55,745 nt of DNA from an uncultured Collinsella sp. (GTDB lineage: Bacteria > Actinomycetota > Coriobacteriia > Coriobacteriales > Coriobacteriaceae): NCBI GenBank assembly GCA_900545745.1, contig URAD01000010.1, positions 1 through 55,745 on the forward strand, given 5' to 3'. Below, piece by piece: positions 35,743-43,807 of the stretch (position 1 is the stretch's first letter; each line of letters starts with the position of its first letter). The notes under the pieces are model-generated. The model searched no databases, was not told the DNA's origin, and worked only from the letters and a program-made list of their open reading frames with translations. Made by a program: the position numbers and the translations under genes.

Positions 35743-36840
35743 ATGTCCTCGACCTTTGGCAACGTCTTGCATCTGAGCATCTTCGGCCAATCTCACTCCC
35801 CCGCTATCGGCTGCTCGCTCGATGGCATCCCGGCGGGCATCGCCGTGAACCAGGAGAAGCTGCAGGCCTTCCTCGACCGTCGCGCCCCCGGTCGCGACGA
35901 GACCGCGACCAAACGCCGCGAGGCCGACACCGCGCACATCATCGCCGGTGTTGTCGATGGATATACCACCGGCGCGCCCATCGCCGCGATTATTGAGAAC
36001 ACCAACACGCGCTCCAAGGATTACTCCGAGCTGCGCCGCAAGCCCCGTCCGGGACATGCGGACTTCCCTGCGCGCTTGAAGTACCACAACATGCACGACG
36101 TCGCGGGCGGCGGGCACTTCTCCGGCCGCCTAACGGCTCCCCTATGCATCGCCGGCGGCATCGCGCTGCAGGCGCTCGAGGCCCGTGGCATCAAGGTCAT
36201 GGCGCACGTCGCGCAGATCGGCGGCATCTCCGACCTGCCCATGGACGACATGGTCTATCGCGAGGCTGACCGCAAGGCGATCCTTACGAACGACCTGCCC
36301 TGCATCGACGCCGCCGCTGCCGGTCGCATGCGCGAGGAAATTCTGGCCGCGCGCGATGAACTCGACAGCATCGGCGGCATTGTGGAGTGCGGCATCTACG
36401 GGCTTCCCGCGGGCATCGGTGACCCCATGTTCGATGGCATCGAGAACCGCATCGCGCAGATTGCGTTTGGCATTCCCGCCGTGAAGGGCGTGGAGTTTGG
36501 CATGGGCTTTGCCGTGGCCGCCATGCGCGGCAGCGAGAACAACGACCCATACCGCGTTGATGCAGAGACCGGCGACATTGCAGTCGAGTCCAATAACGCC
36601 GGCGGCATTCTGGGCGGCATCTCCACCGGCGCACCCGTCATGTGGCGTATGGCCGTGAAGCCGACGCCCTCCATTGGCCGCGAGCAGCAGACCGTAGACA
36701 TGGACGCCATGGAAAATGCCGAGCTCTCGATCCACGGCCGCCACGATCCCTGCATCGTCCCCCGAGCCGTCCCCGTAGCCGAAGCAGCCGCCGCCCTCGC
36801 CATCTGGGACGCTCTCCTCGAGGACGCCGCCCAGCTCTAA
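35743..36840 (+). CDS. aroC: Chorismate synthase
   Basis: Removes phosphate from EPSP to make chorismate, needing reduced FMN. The 365 residues include FGQSHSPAIGCSLDGIPAG, RRAPGRDETATKRREAD, RPGHADFPARLKY, AGGHFSGRLTAPLCIAGG and NAGGILGGISTGAP. Starts one base after the aroA stop. Confidence 0.97.
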   Translation: MSSTFGNVLHLSIFGQSHSPAIGCSLDGIPAGIAVNQEKLQAFLDRRAPGRDETATKRREADTAHIIAGVVDGYTTGAPIAAIIENTNTRSKDYSELRRKPRPGHADFPARLKYHNMHDVAGGGHFSGRLTAPLCIAGGIALQALEARGIKVMAHVAQIGGISDLPMDDMVYREADRKAILTNDLPCIDAAAAGRMREEILAARDELDSIGGIVECGIYGLPAGIGDPMFDGIENRIAQIAFGIPAVKGVEFGMGFAVAAMRGSENNDPYRVDAETGDIAVESNNAGGILGGISTGAPVMWRMAVKPTPSIGREQQTVDMDAMENAELSIHGRHDPCIVPRAVPVAEAAAALAIWDALLEDAAQL

Positions 36841-36893
36841 CCCGACTCACCTGGGTTGCCTGCCAACTCAGCCGTTACGTGAAAGGGGCCTCC

Positions 36894-38039
36894 ATGGACC
36901 TTGCTGACATCCGCCAGGCCATCGATGGCATCGACACCACGCTCCTCAACAGCTTTGTCGAGCGCATGGACATTGCCACCGAGGTAGCCAAGTCAAAAAT
37001 CGAGATGGGCAAGGCCGTCTTCGACCCCGCCCGTGAGCGCTCCAAGCTCAACAACCTCGCCAGCCGCGCGCCCGAGCGCTACGAGGCGCAGACCATCACC
37101 CTGTTCCGTCTCCTCATGAGCATGAGCAAGGCCGAGCAGCAGCGCTACATCAACGAGCTCAAGGGCATCACCGTCTCGCAAAAGGCCCACGCCACGGCTG
37201 CAGTCTCCGACACGGCCTTCCCTCAAACGGCCACCGTTGCCTGCCAGGGCGTGGAGGGTGCCTATAGCCAGATCGCCGCGTGCAAACTCTTCGACGTGCC
37301 CGACATCGCGTTTTTCGAGACCTTCGAAGGCGTTATGCGCGCTGTGCGCGACGGCTTCTGCGAGTTTGGCGTGCTGCCCATCGAGAACTCCACCGCCGGC
37401 TCGGTCAACGCCGTCTACGACCTGCTCGCCCAGTTCGACTTCCACATCGTGCGCTCGCTTCGCCTCAAGATCGACCACAACTTGCTCGTCAAGCCCGGCA
37501 CCAAGCTCGCCGACGTGCGCGAGGTCTACAGCCACGGCCAAGCCATTGCCCAGTGTGCCGGCTTTATCGAGTCCCACGACCTGCACGCCACCAAGTACCC
37601 AAACACGGCCATGTCGGCCGAGATGGTCGCCAACTCCGAGCGCACCGACGTCGCCGCCATCGCCTCGCGCAGCTGTGCCACGCTGTATGGCCTCGAGGTG
37701 CTGGAGCCCAATATCCAAGACTCGGACAACAACTACACGCGCTTTGTCGTCATCGGCCGCGAGCCGCGCGTCTACCCCGGCGCTAATCGCACCTCGCTCA
37801 TGATCACCACGGCCAACGAGCCGGGCGCCCTCTATCGCGTGCTCGAGCGCTTCTACGCACTCAACATCAACCTCATCAAGCTCGAGAGCCGCCCCATCCC
37901 CGGCCGCGACTTTGAGTTTATGTTCTACTTTGATCTGGACTGCCCCTTTGGCAGCAAGGCCCTCGACGACCTGCTCGATTCCATCGACGACGTGTGCGAG
38001 AGCTTCACCTACTTTGGCAGCTACACGGAGGTGCTCTAG
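36894..38039 (+). CDS. pheA: Bifunctional chorismate mutase / prephenate dehydratase
   Basis: Converts chorismate to phenylpyruvate in the Phe branch. The ATG at 36894 follows GAAAGGGG and gives 381 residues; an in-frame extension upstream only overlaps aroC. Residues 1-90 form an AroQ-type mutase domain (LADIRQAIDGIDTTLLNSFVERM), then prephenate dehydratase (VACQGVEGAYSQIAACKLF, and GVLPIENSTAGSVNAVYDLL), then a C-terminal ACT domain with the Phe-sensing ESRPIPGRDFEFMFYFD. Feedback by phenylalanine is therefore expected. Confidence 0.96.
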   Translation: MDLADIRQAIDGIDTTLLNSFVERMDIATEVAKSKIEMGKAVFDPARERSKLNNLASRAPERYEAQTITLFRLLMSMSKAEQQRYINELKGITVSQKAHATAAVSDTAFPQTATVACQGVEGAYSQIAACKLFDVPDIAFFETFEGVMRAVRDGFCEFGVLPIENSTAGSVNAVYDLLAQFDFHIVRSLRLKIDHNLLVKPGTKLADVREVYSHGQAIAQCAGFIESHDLHATKYPNTAMSAEMVANSERTDVAAIASRSCATLYGLEVLEPNIQDSDNNYTRFVVIGREPRVYPGANRTSLMITTANEPGALYRVLERFYALNINLIKLESRPIPGRDFEFMFYFDLDCPFGSKALDDLLDSIDDVCESFTYFGSYTEVL

Positions 38040-39290
38040 ATGACCGATACCGCCGCAACCCGCCCCTACGGCGTGCTGGGCCGCGTGCTGGGCCACAGCT
38101 ACACCCCGACCATCTACAAAGAGCTGGCGGAGCTTGAGTACGTGCGTTTTGAGCGCGAGCCCGAGGACCTCGCGGCCTTTATGACGGGCGACGAATGGGA
38201 GGGTACCAACGTGACCATCCCCTACAAGCGTGCCGTCATGGAGTATCTGGACGAACTGAGCCCGCTCGCCGAGCGCATGGGCAACGTCAACACCATCACA
38301 CGCCTACCTGACGGTCGCCTGCGCGGCGACAACACCGACTACTTTGGTTTTCAGTGCCTGGTCGAGGAGTTGGGCGTAGAGGTTGCTGGCAAAAAGGTCC
38401 TCGTGCTTGGCGCCACCGGCGGTGCCGGCACCACGGCAAGCATGGTGCTCGGCGACCTAGGCGCCACCGTGGTGCCCGTGGGCCGCACAAGCGAGATCAA
38501 CTACGACAACATCGCACAGCAGTCCGACGCCGCGCTGCTCGTCAACTGCACGCCTGCCGGTATGTTCCCCCACTGCCCCGACGCGCCTTGCACGCTCGAG
38601 GGCCTCGACGCGCTCGGGGGCGTCATCGATATCGTCTACAACCCCGCCCGTACGGGACTCATGCTCGAGGCCGAGCGTCGCGGCATCCCCTGCATCGGCG
38701 GTTTGCTCATGCTTGTGGCTCAGGCGGCGCAAGCCGTTGAGCGCTATACCGGCCAGGTTACCCCGCGCGAGCGCATTCTGGACGTGACGGAGCGCCTGTC
38801 ACACCGCGAGCAGAACATTGCCCTGATCGGCATGCCGGGCTCGGGCAAAACCCGCGTGGGTGAGCAGATCGCCCTGCTCACCGGCCGCGAGCACATCGAC
38901 CTGGACCACGCCCTCGAGGAGCGTCTGGGCATGCCTTGCGCCGACTTTATCGTCGAGCGTGGCGAGCCGGCCTTCCGCGAGCAGGAGACGTCGGCCCTGG
39001 CCGACATCTCCAAGCGCAGCGGCCTGGTGCTCTCCACCGGCGGCGGCGTCGTCACGCGAGACGAGAACTACCCGCTGCTGCACCAGAACAGTCAGATTGT
39101 GATGCTCAACCGTAAGCTCGATGAGCTCGCCCACAAGGGTCGCCCCATCACCGCCCGCGACGGTATCGACAAGCTGGCCGAGCAGCGTATGCCGCGCTAC
39201 CGCGCCTGGGCCGGCTACATCATCGACTCGCGCGACTGCGCCGCCAACACCGCCCGAGCCCTCCTCGACACCCTCCCACCCGCTCTCTAA
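38040..39290 (+). CDS. Fused shikimate dehydrogenase / shikimate kinase
   Basis: One 416-residue chain carries two shikimate-pathway enzymes. Residues 1-250 are AroE: GRVLGHSYTPTIYKELA (the substrate loop, here GHSYTP rather than the usual HSLSP), NVTIPYKRAV with the catalytic Lys, LRGDNTDYFGF, and the NADP site VLVLGATGGAGTTASMVL. Residues 258-416 are AroK: P-loop GMPGSGKTRVG, DLDHALEERLG, and STGGGVVTR with RGRPITA-like HKGRPITARDG. The fusion covers steps four and five, which are consecutive. ATG follows the pheA stop directly (TAGATG). Corresponds to aroE plus aroK. Confidence 0.94.
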   Translation: MTDTAATRPYGVLGRVLGHSYTPTIYKELAELEYVRFEREPEDLAAFMTGDEWEGTNVTIPYKRAVMEYLDELSPLAERMGNVNTITRLPDGRLRGDNTDYFGFQCLVEELGVEVAGKKVLVLGATGGAGTTASMVLGDLGATVVPVGRTSEINYDNIAQQSDAALLVNCTPAGMFPHCPDAPCTLEGLDALGGVIDIVYNPARTGLMLEAERRGIPCIGGLLMLVAQAAQAVERYTGQVTPRERILDVTERLSHREQNIALIGMPGSGKTRVGEQIALLTGREHIDLDHALEERLGMPCADFIVERGEPAFREQETSALADISKRSGLVLSTGGGVVTRDENYPLLHQNSQIVMLNRKLDELAHKGRPITARDGIDKLAEQRMPRYRAWAGYIIDSRDCAANTARALLDTLPPAL

Positions 39291-39293
39291 CCA

Positions 39294-39332
39294 AAACCAC
39301 CACAAAGGGGACAGGCACCTTTGTGGTGGTTT
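39294..39332. repeat. REP-like perfect hairpin between aroEK and aroQ
   Basis: A perfect 15-bp inverted repeat (AAACCACCACAAAGG, 39294-39308, and its complement, 39318-39332) flanks the nine-base loop GGACAGGCA, three bases past the aroEK stop. The GGGGACAGGCACC core with matching arms resembles dispersed REP-type palindromes in other bacteria. No U-tract follows, so it is more likely a repeat or mRNA-processing structure than a terminator. Confidence 0.65.
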
Positions 39333-39354
39333 CTCGACTGCAAAGGAAGCAACC

Positions 39355-39792
39355 ATGAAAGCACTCGTCATCAACGGCCCCAACCTCAACATGCTCGGCA
39401 TTCGCGAGCCGGGTATCTACGGCAGCGACAACTACGACCGCCTGGTCCAGATCTGCCAGGAGGCGGGCGCCGCGCAGGGCTTTGACGAGGTCGAGATCTT
39501 CCAGTCCAACCACGAGGGCAGCATCGTCGACAAAATCCAGGAGGCATACGGCAAGGTCGACGGCATCGTCATCAATCCGGCTGCCTACACGCACACGAGC
39601 GTCGCAATCCTCGATGCCCTCAAGGCCGTGGCCATCCCCGCCGTGGAGGTCCACATCAGCGCCGTCGAGACCCGCGAGGACTTCCGCCAAGTGAGCTACG
39701 CACGCCTAGCCTGCTTCGCCACCATCACTGGCGAAGGCCTGCAGGGATATGCCCACGCGCTGGAGCTGCTGAGGGAGCATCTCGAAAAGTAA
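39355..39792 (+). CDS. aroQ: 3-dehydroquinate dehydratase, type II
   Basis: Dehydrates 3-dehydroquinate to 3-dehydroshikimate, third step. The ATG at 39355 follows AAAGGAAG and gives 145 residues. The canonical start ALVINGPNLNMLGIREPGIYG, then FQSNHEGSIVDKIQEAYG, INPAAYTHTSVAILDAL and VEVHISAVETREDFRQVSY are all present. Last gene of the aromatic operon. Confidence 0.97.
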   Translation: MKALVINGPNLNMLGIREPGIYGSDNYDRLVQICQEAGAAQGFDEVEIFQSNHEGSIVDKIQEAYGKVDGIVINPAAYTHTSVAILDALKAVAIPAVEVHISAVETREDFRQVSYARLACFATITGEGLQGYAHALELLREHLEK

Positions 39793-39812
39793 GACCGCAA
39801 CACTACTGAATA

Positions 39813-39855
39813 AATAACAGTGGGGAGGGCCAGATTGGTCCTCCCCACTGTTATT
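39813..39855. terminator. Bidirectional terminator after the aro operon
   Basis: A 16-bp perfect stem extended by three more pairs (39813-39831 with 39837-39855) and a five-base loop lies between aroQ and the convergent acyltransferase pseudogene. A/T-rich ends (AATAAC and GTTATT) serve as short U-tracts on either strand. Confidence 0.8.
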
Positions 39856-40839
39856 ACGCCTTCTTGATCACGTATGCCAACCCAATATCGCAGGCACAGC
39901 GTACGATTGACGCGAAGAACCATGATGCTGGCAGCGTCATAAGCAGAGGCATGGTCTGCCAAGGAATAAACCAATCGACCGCATGGATCGCAAAGATCGC
40001 CAGACTGGCTTGTCCGCAAAACACGAGTCCTCGCTCAAAAGCCCCAAAACCGGCACGTCTTTCAAGTTCTCCAGCGCCATCGAAACCCAGCACACGCAGT
40101 AGCTGCCGGCAAGAGCGGCAACTGTCGCAACCACAAACCCGTCCACGCGGCGGCTCGAAAGCTCAAGCCCACTCAGCGCGGCAAGGATAAGCCAAGCAAC
40201 ACCGGCTCCAATAAACAGCAGAGGCTTGCTCACGCTCGGCTCCAGCCCCCTTTGGCGCGCCGTATAACCAATCCACATCAGCAAGACGATATAGCAGCTC
40301 AAATCCAAATCGAGCGGCAGGTAAGCACCAAAGTAGCGAGACACGCTCAAACCGTAAAAGGCAATCGCGACACAGACAACGCCCTGCCAAACAACCTCAA
40401 TCCCGCGGCGATCAAACAGCCGCACGAGTACATTAGACAGTATGCGCGACGTAAACAGCGCTGCCAAAAACCATGCCATGCCAACGGCGGTAACGCCAAG
40501 TCCGGGCACATCAACGCCCGAGGCAAACACAAGCGTCTTAAGCCCCGCAACCAGCGTACCGCTTGTCAAAGGAGCGCCGCTCATTAAGAACGTCGGCACC
40601 TGCCACGCCAGCGCAAGAACCACATACGGCACCAGCAGGCGCGACACCGAACCACTCAGCAGCTCGCGCCACGGCTTCGGCCTAAACGTATACCCGGCAA
40701 GAATAAAGAACACCGGCATATGAAGCGAGAAGATCGCGTGCCGCAAGGGAGAGGGATTTGGAACGGTGTGCCCCACAATGACCAGAATAATTGCAATCCC
40801 CTTTGCAATATCTATCCAGTCGAGCCTTTTGCTTCCCAT
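39854..40839 (-). pseudogene. Acyltransferase 3 family protein, frameshifted
   Basis: Integral membrane acyltransferase like the fucose 4-O-acetylase group, which O-acetylates surface sugars. Start by ATG at 40839 (GAAGGG upstream): LDWIDIAKGIAIILVIVGHT and FSLHMPVFFILAGYTFRPK are the family opening. About eight hydrophobic segments follow. Near 40010-40030 the frame shifts: the continuing frame runs into unrelated sequence and stops at 39937, while the expected last helices (ASLAIFAIHAVDWFIPW and onward, to KKA) sit in another frame down to 39854. A single missing base near the GTGTTTTGC stretch would explain it. Either a real inactivation or a sequencing error. Confidence 0.85.
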
Positions 40840-40872
40840 GGCAAACCCTTCAAAACCGCAGCACACAAGATG

Positions 40873-40905
40873 AAAAAAGCCCAGACCACCTAGCGGTCCG
40901 GGCTT
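40873..40905 (-). terminator. Terminator of tRNA-Arg(UCU)
   Basis: An 11-bp stem (40877-40887 with 40895-40905; one wobble) with a seven-base loop is followed on the minus strand by TTTTTTC. It begins ten bases past the tRNA. Confidence 0.85.
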
Positions 40906-40914
40906 AATAAACGA

Positions 40915-40991
40915 TGGTGCTCCATGGCGGATTCGAACCGTCGACCTTGGGATTAGAAGTCCCCTGCTCTATCCAACTGAGCTAATGGAGC
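40915..40991 (-). tRNA. tRNA-Arg, anticodon TCT
   Basis: A 77-base cloverleaf with CCA encoded. Acceptor GCTCCAT pairs perfectly with ATGGAGC; D-arm GCTC...GAGC; anticodon loop CTTCTAA gives UCU (reads AGA). Two stem mismatches stand out: G-A at the first pair of the anticodon stem (GGGGA/TCCCA) and A-C at the second pair of the T-stem (GACGG/CCGCC). A TATAAT at 41038-41043 on the minus strand, overlapping the region just past the ABC ATPase stop, may be its -10 box. Confidence 0.9.
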
Positions 40992-41045
40992 AAATAACCG
41001 CACGCCCAAGCAAGCGCAAGCCCGTCAGGCGCAAGTAATTATAAC

Positions 41046-41816
41046 CTAGTTGAACTGCTCGCGGTACGCCTTGCAGACCTCATCAACCGGGCCGTCCATG
41101 CGAAGGTCACCCTTCTCAATCCAAACGGCACGCTGGCAGATGCGCTCAACCTGCTCCATAGAGTGCGAAACGAACAGAACCGTCACGTCGCCGCTCTGGA
41201 TAAAGTGCTGGATACGGTCCTCGCACTTCTGCTGGAAGAACACATCACCGACGGACAACGTCTCGTCAACGATCAGAATATCGGGCTCGGTAATCGTCGC
41301 GATTGCAAAGGCGATACGCGCCACCATGCCCGAGGAGAAGTTCTTAAGCGGCATATCGACAAAGTTCTGCAGCTCAGCGAATTCGATAATGCCGTCAAAG
41401 TTGGCATCGATGAACTCCTTGGTATAGCCGAGCAGGGCGCCGTTCAGATAGATGTTCTCGCGGGCGGTCAGCTCGGGGTCAAAGCCAGCACCAAGCTCAA
41501 TCAGCGGCGCGATGTTACCGTGCACCTTAACACTGCCCTCGCTTGGCTCAAGCACACCGGCGATGATCTTGAGCATCGTGGACTTACCGGAGCCATTGGT
41601 GCCCACCAGGCCCACGACCTCGCCACGATGAATATCAAACGAGATATGCTTGAGCGCCCTAAACTCCTCAAAGAACAACTCGTGCTTGGCAAGCTTGATG
41701 AAGTACTCCTTGAGGTTGGTCAGCGACTCGGACGCCATGTTAAAGATCATGGTGACGTCGTCGACCTCGACAGCCAGAGGCTGTTCGCTGTAATCAACAA
41801 CAGATTCAGTCATCAC
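41046..41816 (-). CDS. Polysaccharide ABC exporter, ATP-binding subunit (Wzt/TagH type)
   Basis: Drives export of an undecaprenyl-linked surface polysaccharide or teichoic acid together with the permease upstream. Walker A is GLVGTNGSGKST, the signature is NFSSGMVARIAFA (variant LSGGQ, as usual in Wzt/TagH), and Walker B is PDILIVDETLSVGD. GAGFDPELTARENIYLNG is also typical of this subfamily. The 256 residues stop after the ATPase domain, so there is no C-terminal sugar-binding domain. Eight bases downstream of the permease gene. Confidence 0.94.
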   Translation of the reverse strand: MMTESVVDYSEQPLAVEVDDVTMIFNMASESLTNLKEYFIKLAKHELFFEEFRALKHISFDIHRGEVVGLVGTNGSGKSTMLKIIAGVLEPSEGSVKVHGNIAPLIELGAGFDPELTARENIYLNGALLGYTKEFIDANFDGIIEFAELQNFVDMPLKNFSSGMVARIAFAIATITEPDILIVDETLSVGDVFFQQKCEDRIQHFIQSGDVTVLFVSHSMEQVERICQRAVWIEKGDLRMDGPVDEVCKAYREQFN

Positions 41817-41824
41817 AGCACTCC

Positions 41825-42670
41825 TTAGATGTAGAGGATGAACTTGCGCTCGGACTTATGGAACACGGTGTAGCCAATAACAAGCGCAAGGACCGCCCAA
41901 GCGACGCACATACCAAACGTCATAAGCGAGGGCGTGGTCTGGAACAGGAAGATATCACGCATAAACTGCAGGTAGTTGTACATGGGGTTCGCATAGACCA
42001 GAATGCGCACGAGATGCGGCATTTGCGCAATGAAGTCGGTCGTCCAGAAGATGGGCGTAATGTAAGTCCATGCCGTGATGACGACGCTCCACAGATGCAT
42101 AACGTCGCGGAAGAAAACCGTGAGGGCGGATAGCATCATGCCCAGGCCCATGCAGAAGCACATGAGCAAAAGTAGGCAAACGGGCAGCAGAATGAGATGC
42201 CAAGATGGCATAACGTGGAACCACAGCATAACAATGGCAACGGCGACCAGAGAGAAGGCAAAGTTCACCAGCGAGAAGAGTACCTTCTGTACTGGGAAGA
42301 CCCAGCGGTGCACTTTAACCTTCTTGAGCAGCGGAGCCGCACCCACGATCGACGTCAGCGCCTGATTCGTAGACTCAGACATAACGGCAAAGGTGACGTT
42401 ACCCACGATCAAGTACAACGGGTACATCTCGGGCGTAATCGAGCCATTGCGGCCCTGGGCAAAAATCGTCGAGAACACGATGGCCATGACAATCATCATC
42501 AGCAGCGGGTTGAGCACCGACCACGCAACACCCAACACGCTGCGGCGATACTTGATCTTAAAATCCTTGGTAACCAGCTGACGAAGGATAAACGCGTCCT
42601 TCTCAAATTCGTTCTTAGCAAACGTCGCAGGCAGACTGCGAGTTTCTTGTTGCTTTGTCTGATCCGACAC
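41825..42670 (-). CDS. Polysaccharide ABC exporter, permease subunit (Wzm/TagG type)
   Basis: ABC-2 type membrane subunit with six predicted membrane helices. DFKIKYRRSVLGVAWSVLNPLLMMIVMAIVF near the start is the family signature (quoted in parts: KYRRSVLGVAWSVLNPL). The C-terminal region contains the usual NPMYNYLQFMRDIF. I start at GTG 42670, since AAAGGAG lies about eight bases upstream; an in-frame ATG 11 codons earlier lacks one. The gene is divergent from the GT2 gene; a TATACT at 42709-42714 on the minus strand may be its -10 element. Confidence 0.92.
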   Translation of the reverse strand: MSDQTKQQETRSLPATFAKNEFEKDAFILRQLVTKDFKIKYRRSVLGVAWSVLNPLLMMIVMAIVFSTIFAQGRNGSITPEMYPLYLIVGNVTFAVMSESTNQALTSIVGAAPLLKKVKVHRWVFPVQKVLFSLVNFAFSLVAVAIVMLWFHVMPSWHLILLPVCLLLLMCFCMGLGMMLSALTVFFRDVMHLWSVVITAWTYITPIFWTTDFIAQMPHLVRILVYANPMYNYLQFMRDIFLFQTTPSLMTFGMCVAWAVLALVIGYTVFHKSERKFILYI

Positions 42671-42794
42671 GGATGCAACTCCTTTACTCGTAATCGTTGA
42701 CAAACGAACAGTATAGACCCGACGGTCATGTAAACGATTCGCGCAACAAAACTGGAGAACTAACCCACATCTTAGGATGCCAAGCCCAAACGGC

Positions 42795-42800
42795 TATACT
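42795..42800 (+). promoter_or_regulatory. Candidate -10 element for the glycosyltransferase-yfhO unit
   Basis: TATACT, with TTAGGA 17 bases upstream (42772-42777), 30 bases before the GTG start of the first GT2 gene. Confidence 0.45.
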
Positions 42801-42830
42801 TTCAAGGATTGAATGTTTAAGGAGCATTGA

Positions 42831-43802
42831 GTGAATTCTGAATCCATCGCCGTGATCATCCCCTGCTACAACGAAGCGCTCACGATCGGCAAAGTCATCG
42901 ACGACTTTCACCGCGAGCTTCCGCAGGCGACGGTCTATGTCTATGACAACAACTCGTCGGACGATACTTCACGCATCGCCACCGAACACGGAGCCACGGT
43001 GCGTTTTGAGCCCCGCCAGGGAAAGGGCAACGTCTGCCGCCAGATGTTTCGCGATATCGACGCCAATTGTTATCTGATGGTCGACGGAGACGACACCTAC
43101 CCCGCCGAGGCGGCCAAAGCCCTCTGCGAGCCTATCCTCAACGGCACGGCCGATATGACCGTAGGCGACCGCCTTTCCAACGGCACCTACGCCGAGGAGA
43201 ACAAGCGTGCCTTCCACGGCTTTGGCAATAATCTGGTCCGCGCCATGATCAAGTGGATCTATGGCTACAGCTTCGATGACGTCATGACAGGCTACCGCGC
43301 CATGAGCCGCCCGTTCGTTAAAACCTTCCCTGTGCTTTCCGAGGGCTTCCAGATCGAAACCGAGCTCTCGATCCACGCCGTCGACCACCGCTGGCGTATC
43401 AAAGATGTGCCCATCGAGTACCGCGACCGTCCGGAAGGCTCCGAGTCCAAGCTCAATACCGTGAGCGACGGCATTAAAGTCGTCGCGATGATCGGCACGC
43501 TGTTCAAGGACTACCGCCCGCTGAAGTTCTTCAGCCTCGTCGCGCTTCTGTTTGCGGTGATCGGCCTCGCCCTGGGCATGCCTATCGTTGTCGAGTATTT
43601 CCAGACCGGCCTCGTCCCGCGCTTCCCCACCGCCATGCTCGCCGCCTCGTTTATGTTCCTGTGCGGCCTGAGCCTTGCGACCGGATTTATCCTCGATTCC
43701 GTGGCAAAGGTCGAAAAAAAGCAATGGGAGGTCAACGTGTACAGCAAATACGCTTATAACGATCAGCCCGGCCGCTCCTCCACCAAGCCAAGCGAGAGGT
43801 AA
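42831..43802 (+). CDS. Membrane-anchored GT2 glycosyltransferase (DPM1/GtrB-like)
   Basis: Likely transfers a sugar from a nucleotide donor to a polyprenyl phosphate. A GT-A catalytic domain (VIIPCYNEALTIGKVIDDF; donor-site MVDGDDTYP; GFQIETELSIHA) covers residues 1-230. Two C-terminal transmembrane segments follow (FSLVALLFAVIGLALGMPIV and LAASFMFLCGLSLATGFIL). The start is GTG with AAGGAG upstream. First of three plus-strand genes; six bases before the second GT2 gene. The exact donor sugar cannot be read from sequence. Confidence 0.9.
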   Translation: MNSESIAVIIPCYNEALTIGKVIDDFHRELPQATVYVYDNNSSDDTSRIATEHGATVRFEPRQGKGNVCRQMFRDIDANCYLMVDGDDTYPAEAAKALCEPILNGTADMTVGDRLSNGTYAEENKRAFHGFGNNLVRAMIKWIYGYSFDDVMTGYRAMSRPFVKTFPVLSEGFQIETELSIHAVDHRWRIKDVPIEYRDRPEGSESKLNTVSDGIKVVAMIGTLFKDYRPLKFFSLVALLFAVIGLALGMPIVVEYFQTGLVPRFPTAMLAASFMFLCGLSLATGFILDSVAKVEKKQWEVNVYSKYAYNDQPGRSSTKPSER

Positions 43803-43807
43803 CAACC

